The translations under genes and the position numbers were made by a program. Under the pieces are notes generated by a model, which ran no database searches, was not told the origin of the DNA, and was given only the letters and a program-made list of their open reading frames with translations. DNA of 64,000 bases from Dietzia lutea (lineage in GTDB: Bacteria > Actinomycetota > Actinomycetes > Mycobacteriales > Mycobacteriaceae), in assembly GCF_003096075.1 (NCBI RefSeq), contig NZ_CP015449.1:62001-126000 (forward strand), written 5' to 3'. Positions 16,632 to 25,561 of the stretch are shown here, one piece after another. Within the stretch, counting starts at the first letter, position 1; every line of letters starts with the position of its first letter.

Positions 16632-18481
16632 CGCTCAGTCCCCTGCGCCTCGGTCTTCTGTGCCTCGGCCCCGTTCGCGGCGCGGATGGCGTCGGCGGCG
16701 CGGATCAACCCGATGTGGCTGAACGCCTGCGGGAAATTGCCCGCCTGGCGACCGCTCGAGGGGTCGTACTCCTCGGCGAAGAGGCCCAGGTCGCCGGCGC
16801 AGGCGAGCATGTCGGCCATCAGCTGCTCGGCATCGGCGAGCCGCCCGCTGCAGGCGTACTGCTCGACCAGCCAGAAGGTGCACATGACGAACGGGTACTC
16901 GATGCCGCCGACCCCGTCCATGCCGGTGGCGGCCCGGTAGCGGTTGACCAGGCCGAACCCGCTGACCAGGTCCTGCTCGATCCTGGCGACCGTGCCCAGC
17001 ATGCGCGGGTCGTCGAAGGCGAGGTAGCCCGTGTGCGGCAGCTGGAGCAGGGACGCGTCGACCTCGCGGCCTCCGTAGGTCTGGGTGTAGCTGTTCAGGT
17101 CGGGATCGAACCCGTTGTCATCGATCTCCTCGACGAGCCGGGAGCGCAGATCGCGCCACCGCTCGACGGGGCCGTCGAGGCCGAACTCCTCGACCGCCCG
17201 GATCCCGCGGTCGAACGCGGCCCACATCATGACGCGGCCGTGCGTGAAGTGGTGGGTGTCGCCGCGCATCTCCCAGATGCCGTGGTCCTCGCGCTCGAAG
17301 TTCGACTCGGCGTAGGCCAGCAGGCTCTTCTGCAGCCCCCAGGTGTACTCGTCCTCGTCCACGCCCGCGGTGCGCAACTCATGCAGGGCGATCATCACCT
17401 CGCCCACGACGTCCGCCTGGTACTGATCGGCGGCCCCGTTGCCGATGCGGACCGGGCGGGAGCCCTCGTACCCGGACAGGTGGTCGAGTTCCTCCTCGCG
17501 CAGCTGCCGTTCGCCCGAGAGCCCGTACATGATCCGCACGTCCTGGGCGTCGCCGGCGACCGCGCGCAAGAGCCAGTCGCGCCACAGGGTGGCACCACGG
17601 GTGAGACCGTGCGCCACCACCACCTCGATGGTGAACGCGGCGTCGCGCAGCCAGGTATAGCGGTAGTCCCAGTTCCGGACCCCGCCGAACTCTTCCGGCA
17701 GCGATGTCGTCGGCGCGGCGACGATGCCGCCGGTGTCGAGGTTCGTCAGCGCGCGCAGCACCAGCAGTGACTGGATCACGTGGTCCCGGTAGGGGCCCTC
17801 CACCGAGAGCTGGTCGGCCCATCCGCGCCACATGCCGACCGTGGCCACCAGGGCCTGCTCGGTGTCCGGCGGAGCGGGCGGGTCCTGGTGGGACGGGAAC
17901 CAGGTGAGGTCCCACGCCGCGGTCTCACCCTCGGTCAGCGCGAACCGGCCCTCCAGCCGGGTCGCCCGCTGCCCGCCGGGGGCGGCCCCGACGTGCGCAT
18001 CGGGGCAGCGCAACATCGGCCCGCTCACGAGGATCGCGTCCGGCCCGGCCAGGGAGAGCAGGGCCCGCTCGCCGCCCTCGAGAGTGACCTCCCGGGTCCA
18101 CGGCGTGGCGCGGGCGTAGTCGAATCGCAGTCGCAGGTCGTGCTCCACGTCCACCTCTCCCTCGAGGCACTCGACGCGGCGCACGAGGTCGCCCTGCTCG
18201 GTACTGCGCGGGAGGAAGTCGGTCACCCGGGCGACGCCTCGGGGGGTCCGCCACGTGGTCTCCAGCACGAAGGTCAGCGGGAGGTAGCGACGCTCGATCA
18301 CCTCACCGTCGACGACGGTCAGCCGCCAGCGACCGTCCTCGGGCCCGCCGAGCAGCGCGGTGAACATGGCGGGGGAGTCGAACCGGGGCAGGCAGAGCCA
18401 GTCGATGCTGCCGTCGCGGGAGACCAGCGCAGCGGTGCGGAGGTCGGACAGTAGTGCGTACTCCTCGAGAGGGGTCGACAT
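16628..18481 (-). CDS. glycoside hydrolase family 15 protein, probable trehalase
   Basis: A 617-residue cytoplasmic GH15 enzyme. The N-terminal beta-sandwich domain begins with the standard sequence SDLRTAALVSRDGSIDWLCLP, and the (alpha/alpha)6 catalytic domain includes NWDYRYTWLRDAAFTIE near residue 267 and the C-terminal PFVMCTFWLVEQYACSG. In mycobacteria the closest known GH15 proteins are trehalases; glucoamylase or dextran glucosidase activity is the alternative. It starts one base after the stop of an SDR resembling glucose dehydrogenases and overlaps the LLM gene, so the three genes are co-transcribed. Confidence 0.85.
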   Translation of the reverse strand: MSTPLEEYALLSDLRTAALVSRDGSIDWLCLPRFDSPAMFTALLGGPEDGRWRLTVVDGEVIERRYLPLTFVLETTWRTPRGVARVTDFLPRSTEQGDLVRRVECLEGEVDVEHDLRLRFDYARATPWTREVTLEGGERALLSLAGPDAILVSGPMLRCPDAHVGAAPGGQRATRLEGRFALTEGETAAWDLTWFPSHQDPPAPPDTEQALVATVGMWRGWADQLSVEGPYRDHVIQSLLVLRALTNLDTGGIVAAPTTSLPEEFGGVRNWDYRYTWLRDAAFTIEVVVAHGLTRGATLWRDWLLRAVAGDAQDVRIMYGLSGERQLREEELDHLSGYEGSRPVRIGNGAADQYQADVVGEVMIALHELRTAGVDEDEYTWGLQKSLLAYAESNFEREDHGIWEMRGDTHHFTHGRVMMWAAFDRGIRAVEEFGLDGPVERWRDLRSRLVEEIDDNGFDPDLNSYTQTYGGREVDASLLQLPHTGYLAFDDPRMLGTVARIEQDLVSGFGLVNRYRAATGMDGVGGIEYPFVMCTFWLVEQYACSGRLADAEQLMADMLACAGDLGLFAEEYDPSSGRQAGNFPQAFSHIGLIRAADAIRAANGAEAQKTEAQGTER

Positions 18482-18482
18482 G

Positions 18483-19385
18483 TCAGAAGATGGGCTTGCC
18501 GCCCGTCACCCCCAGTACCGTGCCGGAGACGAAGCTGGCGTCGGAGGGAGAGGCGAGGAAGACATACGCACCCGCGCACTCGCCGGGCTGCCCGGCGCGG
18601 CCGAGCGGGGTGTCGCCGCCGAACTGCTCGAGCTTGTCGGGCTCCTGGGTCGCGGGCTGCAGTGGCGTCCAGATGGGCCCGGGGGCCACCGCGTTCACGC
18701 GGATGCCGCGTTCGCCCAGCTCGTTGGCCAGGTTCACGGTGAGGTTGTTGAGCGCGGCCTTGGTCGCGGCGTAGTCCACCAGCGGCGGTGCCGGCTGGTA
18801 GGCCTGGATGGACGTCGTGTTGATGATCGACGACCCGCGGCCGAGGAACTGCAGCGCCTCCTGGCTGGCCCAGATGGTGGCGTAGAGGTTGGTCTTCATC
18901 ACCCGGTCGAGGTTCTCCGAGTCGATGGTCTCCAGCCCGTCGCCGCGGGCGTGCTGGTAGGCGGCGTTGTTGACGAGGACGTCGAGTCCGCCCAGCTGGT
19001 CGGCGGCGTCACGTACGACCTTCCGACACTGTGCCTCGTCCCGCAGGTCCGCCGGCAGCAGGACCGCGCGGCGTCCGGCCTTCTCGATCCATCCGGCCGT
19101 CTCCTCGGCGTCCGGCTGCTCGACGGGCAGGTAGGAGATCGCCACGTCGGCGCCCTCTCGGGCGAACGCGATCGCGGCGGCCCGCCCGATGCCCGAGTCC
19201 CCGCCGGTGATGAGCGCCTTGAGGCCCTCCAGGCGTCCGGATCCGCGGTAGCTGTGCTCGCCGTGGTCCGGCTGGGGGTCCATCCGGGAGGTCAGCCCGG
19301 GCGGCTCCTGCTCCTGGGCGGGGAACCCGCCGGAGTCGTTGACCATCTGCTGCGCATTGTCTGCGATGTCGCTCGTGGTACCCAT
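18483..19385 (-). CDS. short-chain dehydrogenase/reductase (YghA / glucose-1-dehydrogenase-like)
   Basis: A 300-residue SDR with an N-terminal extension of about 50 residues typical of the YghA-like group (with PPGLTSRMDPQPDHGE). It has the cofactor motif TGGDSGIG near residue 57, NNAAYQ for the active-site Asn region and the catalytic YAATK near 204. The start at MGTTSD was chosen because upstream in-frame sequence is Arg/Pro-rich shadow. It lies 1 bp before the GH15 gene, so oxidation of glucose released from trehalose is a reasonable guess. Confidence 0.85.
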   Translation of the reverse strand: MGTTSDIADNAQQMVNDSGGFPAQEQEPPGLTSRMDPQPDHGEHSYRGSGRLEGLKALITGGDSGIGRAAAIAFAREGADVAISYLPVEQPDAEETAGWIEKAGRRAVLLPADLRDEAQCRKVVRDAADQLGGLDVLVNNAAYQHARGDGLETIDSENLDRVMKTNLYATIWASQEALQFLGRGSSIINTTSIQAYQPAPPLVDYAATKAALNNLTVNLANELGERGIRVNAVAPGPIWTPLQPATQEPDKLEQFGGDTPLGRAGQPGECAGAYVFLASPSDASFVSGTVLGVTGGKPIF

Positions 19386-19459
19386 GCCCCGAACGTAACG
19401 AAGACCGCGGGGGCTGCACACCGGTCGGACCACCCGGTCGGGCGGCCGCCGCGGCGCGC

Positions 19460-19936
19460 TTACTGCTTCTTGAGCACGTCCGCGCACTTCACGCGCAGTT
19501 CCTCCAGATCGCGGGCGTGCTGCTCGGCGCGGTCGAAGAGGTTCTGCAGCGTCGGCGTCGGAAGGCGCGGGTCCTCGATCTCCAGCAGTGCCCGGAAGCC
19601 CAACTTCTTGCCGGTCGCCGCCAGGGTGAGCGCCTCGAGCTCGACCAGGTCGCTGAGCGGGGACCGGTCGGCCAGGCGCCGGTTGGGCTTGAGCTGGCCG
19701 AGCTTCTCCGACGCCTTGGCGGGCAGGTCCTTGAGGGGCGACGGAGAGGTCCCCGCTAGCGTCATGAGTTCCTCGAGGGCCTTGAGGTCCTCGACGGTCT
19801 CGTCGCCGATCCGGCTCACGACCTCGCGGACGTGGGGGTCGTCGTGGTGCTCGGCGACGCGCCGGAACAGGTCGAGCCCGGCGGCGGCACCGGCGTGGTG
19901 GTCCTGCATGTAGGTGTGCAACATCTCGGTGGCCAT
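19460..19936 (-). CDS. small all-helical protein, ferritin-like/DUF892-like, function unknown
   Basis: A 158-residue, largely helical protein with paired acidic and histidine residues in its first helix (LHTYMQDHHAGAAAGLDLF), an arrangement seen in ferritin-like four-helix bundles. I cannot assign a family with certainty. The start at MATEML was preferred to an ATG nine codons upstream because the family-like helix begins here. It lies 74 bp upstream of the SDR and could be the first gene of that operon. Confidence 0.6.
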   Translation of the reverse strand: MATEMLHTYMQDHHAGAAAGLDLFRRVAEHHDDPHVREVVSRIGDETVEDLKALEELMTLAGTSPSPLKDLPAKASEKLGQLKPNRRLADRSPLSDLVELEALTLAATGKKLGFRALLEIEDPRLPTPTLQNLFDRAEQHARDLEELRVKCADVLKKQ

Positions 19937-19987
19937 GACATGACGGTACGAGTCCGGGCGCACACGGCAACCGGAACGACGCGGTCC

Positions 19988-21310
19988 TCAGCGAGCGAGG
20001 AGTCCCTTGGCGATGTGCGTCACCTGGATCTCGTTGCTACCGGCGTAGATCATGAGCGACTTGGCGTCGCGCGCGAGCTGCTCGACCCGGTACTCGGCCA
20101 TGTAGCCGTTGCCACCGAACAACTGCACGGCCTCCATGGCGACCTCGGTGGCGGCCTCGGAGGAGTACAGCTTCATCGCCGACGCCTCCGCGAGTGACAG
20201 CGGCTTGCCGGCGCGGGCGCGTTCGATGGAGGTGAAGACCATGTTCTGCACGTTCATCCGCGCGACCTCCATCTTCGCGAGCTTGAGCTGGATGAGCTGG
20301 AACCGACCGATCTCCTGGCCCCACAGCGTCCGCTCCCGCGAGTACTCGATGCACAGCCGCCGGCACTCTTCGATAATCCCGAGCGCCATGGTCGCCACCC
20401 CGATCCGCTCAGCGGTGAAGCTCGACCGCGCGGACTCGCGACCGTCCCCGCCGCGACCGGACTCGGACTCCCCGAGCAGCCGGTCGCGGCCCAGGCGGAC
20501 GTCGTCGAAGAACAGCTCGCCGGTGGGGGAGCTGTGCAGTCCCATCTTCTTGAACGGGGGGCCCTGCGTCAGACCGTCCATCCCCTTGTCCAGGACGAAC
20601 GTGAGGACCTTGCGGTCGCGCTTGTCGGCGTCACCGGCGCCCGACCCCTCGTCGAGCTTGGCGTAGACGATCATCACGTCGGCGTACGGACCGTTGGTGA
20701 TGAACGTCTTGCGGCCGTTGAGGATGTAGTCGTCGCCGTCGCGCCGCACGTAGGTGCGCATCCCGCCGAAGGCGTCCGAGCCCGAGTCCGGCTCGGTGAT
20801 GGCCCAGGACGCCACCTTCTCCATGGTCATGATCCCCGGCAGCCAACGCTCCTTCTGCGCGAGCGTGCCGCGGGACGCGATCGTGGTGGCGCCCAACCCG
20901 AGGCTCACGCCGAGCGCCGAGACGAGCCCCATGCAGGCCCCGGCCAGTTCGCTGATCACCACCGCCATCATGGAATCGCGGCCACTGAGGGCGTCGCCGG
21001 AGCCGCCCTCCTCGTCGTCGTCGTCCTTACCGCCGTCTCCGCGCGGCGAGGAACTGCCGGCCGCACCGCCCCCGGACGCGTGGCCTGCGGCCGCACCGGC
21101 CCCGTCCCGCGCCCGCTCCTTCGCGAGCATCTTCTCCACGCTGTCGCGCGACATGGCGTCGATCCCGAACTCGGCGAAGAGCTTCCGGATGATCGGGTAC
21201 GGCGCGATCTCACCGCTCTCCAGGGCGTCCAGGTTCGGACGGATCTCCTTGGCGATGAAGCCGCGCACGGCGTCGCGGATCATCAGGTCGGTCTCGGACC
21301 ACTCGAACAT
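19988..21310 (-). CDS. acyl-CoA dehydrogenase with a low-complexity insert
   Basis: A 440-residue flavoprotein catalysing alpha-beta desaturation of an acyl-CoA. FAD/substrate motifs are WAITEPDSGSDAFGG near residue 165, FITNGPYADV near 197 and the C-terminal QLFGGNGYMAEYRVEQLARDAK. The catalytic base should be in the segment around 'QLFGGNGYM'; a Glu typical of many families is not evident there. The N-terminal domain carries an unusual Gly/Ser/Asp-rich segment at about residues 66-112. A perfect palindrome 37 bp upstream suggests repressor control. Confidence 0.88.
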   Translation of the reverse strand: MFEWSETDLMIRDAVRGFIAKEIRPNLDALESGEIAPYPIIRKLFAEFGIDAMSRDSVEKMLAKERARDGAGAAAGHASGGGAAGSSSPRGDGGKDDDDEEGGSGDALSGRDSMMAVVISELAGACMGLVSALGVSLGLGATTIASRGTLAQKERWLPGIMTMEKVASWAITEPDSGSDAFGGMRTYVRRDGDDYILNGRKTFITNGPYADVMIVYAKLDEGSGAGDADKRDRKVLTFVLDKGMDGLTQGPPFKKMGLHSSPTGELFFDDVRLGRDRLLGESESGRGGDGRESARSSFTAERIGVATMALGIIEECRRLCIEYSRERTLWGQEIGRFQLIQLKLAKMEVARMNVQNMVFTSIERARAGKPLSLAEASAMKLYSSEAATEVAMEAVQLFGGNGYMAEYRVEQLARDAKSLMIYAGSNEIQVTHIAKGLLAR

Positions 21311-21346
21311 CGGCTGTCATCTCCTCGGCATCGGGCGCGTCGCGTG

Positions 21347-21370
21347 TGAGCTGCAACACGTTGCAGCTCA
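21347..21370. promoter_or_regulatory. perfect 24-bp palindrome, candidate TetR/KstR-type operator
   Basis: TGAGCTGCAAC and its complement GTTGCAGCTCA are separated by AC. The core TGCAACACGTTGCA matches the KstR consensus TnnAACnnGTTnnA exactly. It lies 37 bp upstream of the acyl-CoA dehydrogenase ATG and 72 bp upstream of the divergent LLM gene, so one repressor could control both. Confidence 0.6.
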
Positions 21371-21441
21371 GTGTGTCGTGGAACGGCCGCGGGAATGCGG
21401 GTTTGCGGCGAACGGCCGCCCGCGTCGGGCACACTCGTGCC

Positions 21442-22383
21442 ATGACTTCTCTCCGGGACAGCGCATCCCACCCCGCGGGCCGCGAGCAGCTCGGTCGCGT
21501 CGGCCTGTGGACCGGCTCGCTCGAGGGCGTCCCGGTCGCGCGGATCCCCGACGTGCTCGGCGAGGTCGAGGACCAGGGCTGGGACACGCTGTGGTTCGGC
21601 GAGGCCGTCGGACGCGAGGCGTTCACCGCGGCCCAGCTGTACCTCGGGTCCACGCGCAGGCTGGTGTTCGGCACCGGCATCGCCAACATCTACGGCCGCG
21701 ACGCCTCCGCCGCGGGTTCGGCCGCCCGCACGATCGAGGCGATGCATCCGGGCCGGTTCGTGCTGGGCCTGGGCGTGTCGCACGCGCCGCTGGTCGAGCG
21801 GCACCGCGGTCACAACTACGGTCGGCCGCTCGCGGCGATGCGTGAGTACCTCGACGCCCTCGACGGCACCGGGCCGCTGGCCTCGGGCGAGGAGGCCATG
21901 CCGCCGGTCGTGCTCGCCGCGCTCGGGCCCAAGATGCTCGAGTTGTCGCGCGACCGCACCGCCGGCGCGCATCCCTACCTCACGCTCCCCGAGCACACCG
22001 CGCAGGCGCGGGAGATCCTCGGCGGGACCGGCGAGGAGGGGCCGGCGCTGATCGTGGAACACGCCGCGGTGCTCGCCGAGGGAGTGGAGGACGACGACGT
22101 GTGGCGGTCGCGGGCGCACGAGCACCTCAACGTCTATACAGGCCTGCCCAACTACCGGAACTCCTGGACCCGCCAGGGCTTCGACGAGTCCGACTACGTG
22201 CGCGGGGGCAGCGACCGCCTCAAGCAGGCTCTCGTCACCCGCGGGCTCGAGGCCACGCGGGCGCGCGTGCAGGAGCACCTCGACGCCGGCGCCTCCACGG
22301 TGCTGGTGCAGGTGCTCGGGGAGAACATGCTGGTCCCGCCGGTGGCGGACTGGCGGATCGCCGCCGAGGGCCTGTTGGGCTGA
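21442..22383 (+). CDS. luciferase-like (LLM class) F420-dependent oxidoreductase
   Basis: A 313-residue member of the LLM family annotated as TIGR03620, with the barrel segments LGRVGLWTGSLEGVP, WFGEAVGREAF and RTIEAMHPGRFVLGLGVSH. These proteins are abundant in F420-producing actinobacteria and use F420H2 or F420 on unknown substrates. The ATG at 21442 was chosen over an upstream in-frame ATG that would place the N-terminus inside the palindromic operator. It is divergent from the acyl-CoA dehydrogenase gene. Confidence 0.8.
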   Translation: MTSLRDSASHPAGREQLGRVGLWTGSLEGVPVARIPDVLGEVEDQGWDTLWFGEAVGREAFTAAQLYLGSTRRLVFGTGIANIYGRDASAAGSAARTIEAMHPGRFVLGLGVSHAPLVERHRGHNYGRPLAAMREYLDALDGTGPLASGEEAMPPVVLAALGPKMLELSRDRTAGAHPYLTLPEHTAQAREILGGTGEEGPALIVEHAAVLAEGVEDDDVWRSRAHEHLNVYTGLPNYRNSWTRQGFDESDYVRGGSDRLKQALVTRGLEATRARVQEHLDAGASTVLVQVLGENMLVPPVADWRIAAEGLLG

Positions 22384-22456
22384 GTCTGGTCTGCCCGGCC
22401 CGGCTGGCCCGGCGCTGCGACGTCTCGCCCGGCGCCGAGGGCGGACGGCAGCGGTC

Positions 22457-23038
22457 CTACCAGGCCACCGTGTCGACGACGACGGGCCCGGCGACCGCGC
22501 CCCCGGTAGTGGTGAGCCGGTACTCGACCGGCCCGGAACCGGTGGGGATGATCGCCTCGTACGGGTGGGAGATCGGGTCCGGCACGCCGGTGGAGATGCG
22601 CGGGTGGGGGATGTGCGCGATCTTCTCCCCGGTCTCGCCTGAGTCCAGATTCCGCCACGAGAGCGTGGCGGTGAGATCGCAGGGGCCGACCCCGACCACG
22701 GCGAACGCCCAGCTCACGCTCGACGAGCCCGGGTAGCCATTCCCGTTCAGGGTCGTCGACACGGCGCCGGCACATGCGCCCGTGGGGCTGCCGCCGATCG
22801 CGACGAGACGGTTGGCGGCGGGGAAGACCTGCGGGACCGCGTCGGCGGACCCGGGGCCGAGGGAGCCCGGGGCGACGGGGCCGGGGACGAGGGGGCTCGG
22901 GGCGGCGGACGCCTGGGCGCCTGCGACCGCCGGCGCGGAGACGGCGGCGGTCACCGCGAGGGCGGTGGCGGCGAGTGCGGTCGTCGCGGCGACGACGGAC
23001 CGGCGGGCGACCCGCCGGGACATGCCGGTGGTGTTCAT
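22457..23038 (-). CDS. secreted protein, function unknown
   Basis: A 193-residue protein with a Sec signal peptide: charged MSRRVARRS, hydrophobic Ala/Val core and probable cleavage after VAGAQA near residue 42. A Pro/Gly/Ser-rich linker (45-65) leads into a beta-rich domain with two cysteines (CAGAV and GPCDLT) that could form a disulfide. I do not recognise the family. It is monocistronic and divergent from the MFS transporter. Confidence 0.7.
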   Translation of the reverse strand: MNTTGMSRRVARRSVVAATTALAATALAVTAAVSAPAVAGAQASAAPSPLVPGPVAPGSLGPGSADAVPQVFPAANRLVAIGGSPTGACAGAVSTTLNGNGYPGSSSVSWAFAVVGVGPCDLTATLSWRNLDSGETGEKIAHIPHPRISTGVPDPISHPYEAIIPTGSGPVEYRLTTTGGAVAGPVVVDTVAW

Positions 23039-23156
23039 CTGCTGATGGTGTCACCGCGCGGGCGGGTGGACAAGAGTACTGCGGGGCCGGGCGGCACGAG
23101 AACGTGTTCACACCTGTCTGTAATGTCCGACACAGGGTCTGGCGGAAGGACACGGG

Positions 23157-24611
23157 ATGACTGCACCAGCGCATGACGGGGACGCCGTCCGGTCGGACGA
23201 GAACGGCCTCATCGCGGTCCTGGCGTTCGCGGGGATCGTCATGTCGCTGAGTCAGACACTGGTGATCCCGCTGCTGGGGATGCTGCCCGCGATCCTCGGC
23301 ACGTCAGCGGTCAACGCGTCCTGGGTCGTCACCATCACGCTGCTCGCCGGCGCGGTGGCGGGGCCGGTCATGGGCCGGCTGGGCGATCTCTATCCCAAGA
23401 AGTACGTCCTCATCGGCTGCACCGCGGTCATGGTCGTCGGGTCGGTGCTGTGCGCGCTGGCCGGGTCGCTGTGGCCGATGCTCATCGGGCGGGCGCTCCA
23501 GGGTGTGGGCATCGGGGTCATCCCGATCGGCATCGCGACCATGCGGGAGGTCCTGCCCGTCGGCCGTCTCGCGCCGGCGATCAGCCTGATGAGTTCCTCG
23601 CTCGGAGTGGGTGGCGCGCTGGGTCTGCCGGCGGCCGCGGCGCTGGCGCAGTACGGCTCGTGGCAGTGGATGTTCTGGGGCTCCGCGGCGTTGGGCGTGG
23701 CGATCATCGTGCTGATGACGGTCAGACTCCGCGTCATGCCGGCCGCCAAACCCGACGGCACGCTCGATCTCGTCGGAGCGCTGGGGCTGGCGACCGTCCT
23801 GATCTGTCTGCTGTTGGCGGTGTCCAAGGGAGCCGACTGGGGCTGGGGTTCCCCGCTGACGCTGGGACTGCTCGCGGCGGCCGCCGTCGCGTTGCCGGCG
23901 TGGGCCCTGTGGGTGCTGCGACACCCGTCGCCCATCGTCAACCTGCGCGTGGCCGCACGTCGGCCGGTCCTCATGACCAATATCGCCTCCGTGACGGTGG
24001 GCATGGGCCTGTACGCGCAGCTGCTGATCATGCCGCAGATCCTGCAGCTGCCGGCGGCGACCGGTCACGGGCTGGGGCAGTCGATGGTCGCGATGGGGCT
24101 GTGGAGCGCTCCGGGTGGGCTGGCGATGATGGCGGTGTCCCCGCTCAGCGGCCGCCTCATCGGCACCCGTGGACCTAAGACGACGCTCGTCCTCGGCTCC
24201 CTGGTGATCGCGGTCGGCTACGCGTCCGGTCTGTTCCTCATGGGATCCACGTGGGGTGTGATGATCGTGGGCATCATCGTCTCGGGTGGCGTGGGGCTCG
24301 CCTACGGGGCGATGCCCGCGCTGATCATGGCGTCCGTGCCGACCTCGGAGATGGGCTCGGCCAACAGCGTGAACACGCTGATGCGCTCGATCGGGACCAC
24401 GACCTCGGCCGCGGTGCTCGGCGTACTGCTCACGCAGATGTCCTACGACTTCGAGGGTCTGTTCGTCCCCACGGAGACCGGTTTCCGGGTCGGATTGATG
24501 TTCGGCTGCGGCGTGACCCTGCTGGCCGCAGCTGTCGCGGCCACGATCCCGCCGCCGTGGGAGGACGAGGACTCGCGGGCGCACGACACCACGCGGGAGA
24601 AGACGGTCTGA
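23157..24611 (+). CDS. MFS drug transporter, DHA2-like
   Basis: A 484-residue membrane transporter with 12-14 predicted helices. The inter-helix motif GRLGDLYPKKYVL and the antiporter-type segment GVGIGVIPIGIATMRE are characteristic of proton-coupled drug efflux pumps of the DHA2 class. GGAAGGA precedes the ATG. No dedicated regulator gene is adjacent, so substrate and regulation are unknown. Confidence 0.83.
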   Translation: MTAPAHDGDAVRSDENGLIAVLAFAGIVMSLSQTLVIPLLGMLPAILGTSAVNASWVVTITLLAGAVAGPVMGRLGDLYPKKYVLIGCTAVMVVGSVLCALAGSLWPMLIGRALQGVGIGVIPIGIATMREVLPVGRLAPAISLMSSSLGVGGALGLPAAAALAQYGSWQWMFWGSAALGVAIIVLMTVRLRVMPAAKPDGTLDLVGALGLATVLICLLLAVSKGADWGWGSPLTLGLLAAAAVALPAWALWVLRHPSPIVNLRVAARRPVLMTNIASVTVGMGLYAQLLIMPQILQLPAATGHGLGQSMVAMGLWSAPGGLAMMAVSPLSGRLIGTRGPKTTLVLGSLVIAVGYASGLFLMGSTWGVMIVGIIVSGGVGLAYGAMPALIMASVPTSEMGSANSVNTLMRSIGTTTSAAVLGVLLTQMSYDFEGLFVPTETGFRVGLMFGCGVTLLAAAVAATIPPPWEDEDSRAHDTTREKTV

Positions 24612-24676
24612 CGCGCCCGGCCCCTCGGCCCCCGGCCCGCGCCGCTAGCCGACCGGCCCGCGCCCGGCCTGCGCCG

Positions 24677-25561
24677 TTAGCCGCCCGTACCCACCCCGGG
24701 GGCGGATCGGGCGCGATCCACGATCGCGTCGGCCAGTTCCGCCGGCCGCTCGTCCGGGATCCAGTGGCTGACGCCGTTCATCTCGACGAACCGGTAGTCG
24801 GCGTCCACGTGCTCGCGGGTCCGCTCGGCGCCGCCGCGGCCCAGCGCGGTATCACGGTCGCTCCACACGAACGTCGTGGGGACGCGGACCTTCGCGGTGG
24901 CGGCGCCGGGTGCGGCGAACGGCAGGGCCCGGTACCAGCCAAGGCCGCCGGGGATAGCGCCGGTGGCGACCATCTCGTCGCGGTAGCGCTGGATCATCTC
25001 CGGCGTCATTCCCATGCCGGCGAGTGCCTTCTCGGGCCGCGGCCCGGGGGAGCTGAGCATGAGTTCCGGGATCAGCGGCAGCTGGAAGAACCCGATGTAC
25101 CAGGAGCGCAGCAGCTGGTCGGACCTGACCATCGCCGTGAGGAACGCCGCGGGGTGGGGAACCGAGACTGCGGTGAGAGTGCGGACGCGGTTCGGGTAGG
25201 CGCCGGCCACGCCCCATGCGACCGCGGCGCCCCAGTCGTGGCCCACCACGTGGGCGTCGGCGAGCCCGGCGGAGTCGAGGAGGGCGATCACGTCGCCGAC
25301 CAGTTCGGGTAGGCGGTAGGCGCGCCGACCGCGGGGCCTGGCGGATTCGCAGTACCCGCGCTGGTCCAGTGCGAGCGTGCGGTAGCCGGCGGCGTGCAGC
25401 AGCGGGGCCACCCGGTCCCAGCTCGAGGTGCGTTGCGGGAACCCGTGGAGCAGGACGATCGCCTCGCCGTCCTCTGGCCCGGAGTCGACGGCGCGCAACT
25501 CCATGCCGTCGCGCGGGAACCACAGGTCCGGTCGTGGGTTGTTCGGATCAGCCGCGGACAT
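24677..25561 (-). CDS. alpha/beta hydrolase, epoxide-hydrolase-like
   Basis: A 294-residue alpha/beta hydrolase. The oxyanion motif LLHGFPQ is near residue 43, the nucleophile elbow GHDWGA places Asp in the position typical of epoxide hydrolases and haloalkane dehalogenases, and NGVSHWIPDE provides the terminal catalytic His. The start at MSAADPN has GGAGGGG upstream and overlaps the upstream SRPBCC stop by 14 bp, so the two are coupled. Confidence 0.82.
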   Translation of the reverse strand: MSAADPNNPRPDLWFPRDGMELRAVDSGPEDGEAIVLLHGFPQRTSSWDRVAPLLHAAGYRTLALDQRGYCESARPRGRRAYRLPELVGDVIALLDSAGLADAHVVGHDWGAAVAWGVAGAYPNRVRTLTAVSVPHPAAFLTAMVRSDQLLRSWYIGFFQLPLIPELMLSSPGPRPEKALAGMGMTPEMIQRYRDEMVATGAIPGGLGWYRALPFAAPGAATAKVRVPTTFVWSDRDTALGRGGAERTREHVDADYRFVEMNGVSHWIPDERPAELADAIVDRARSAPGVGTGG

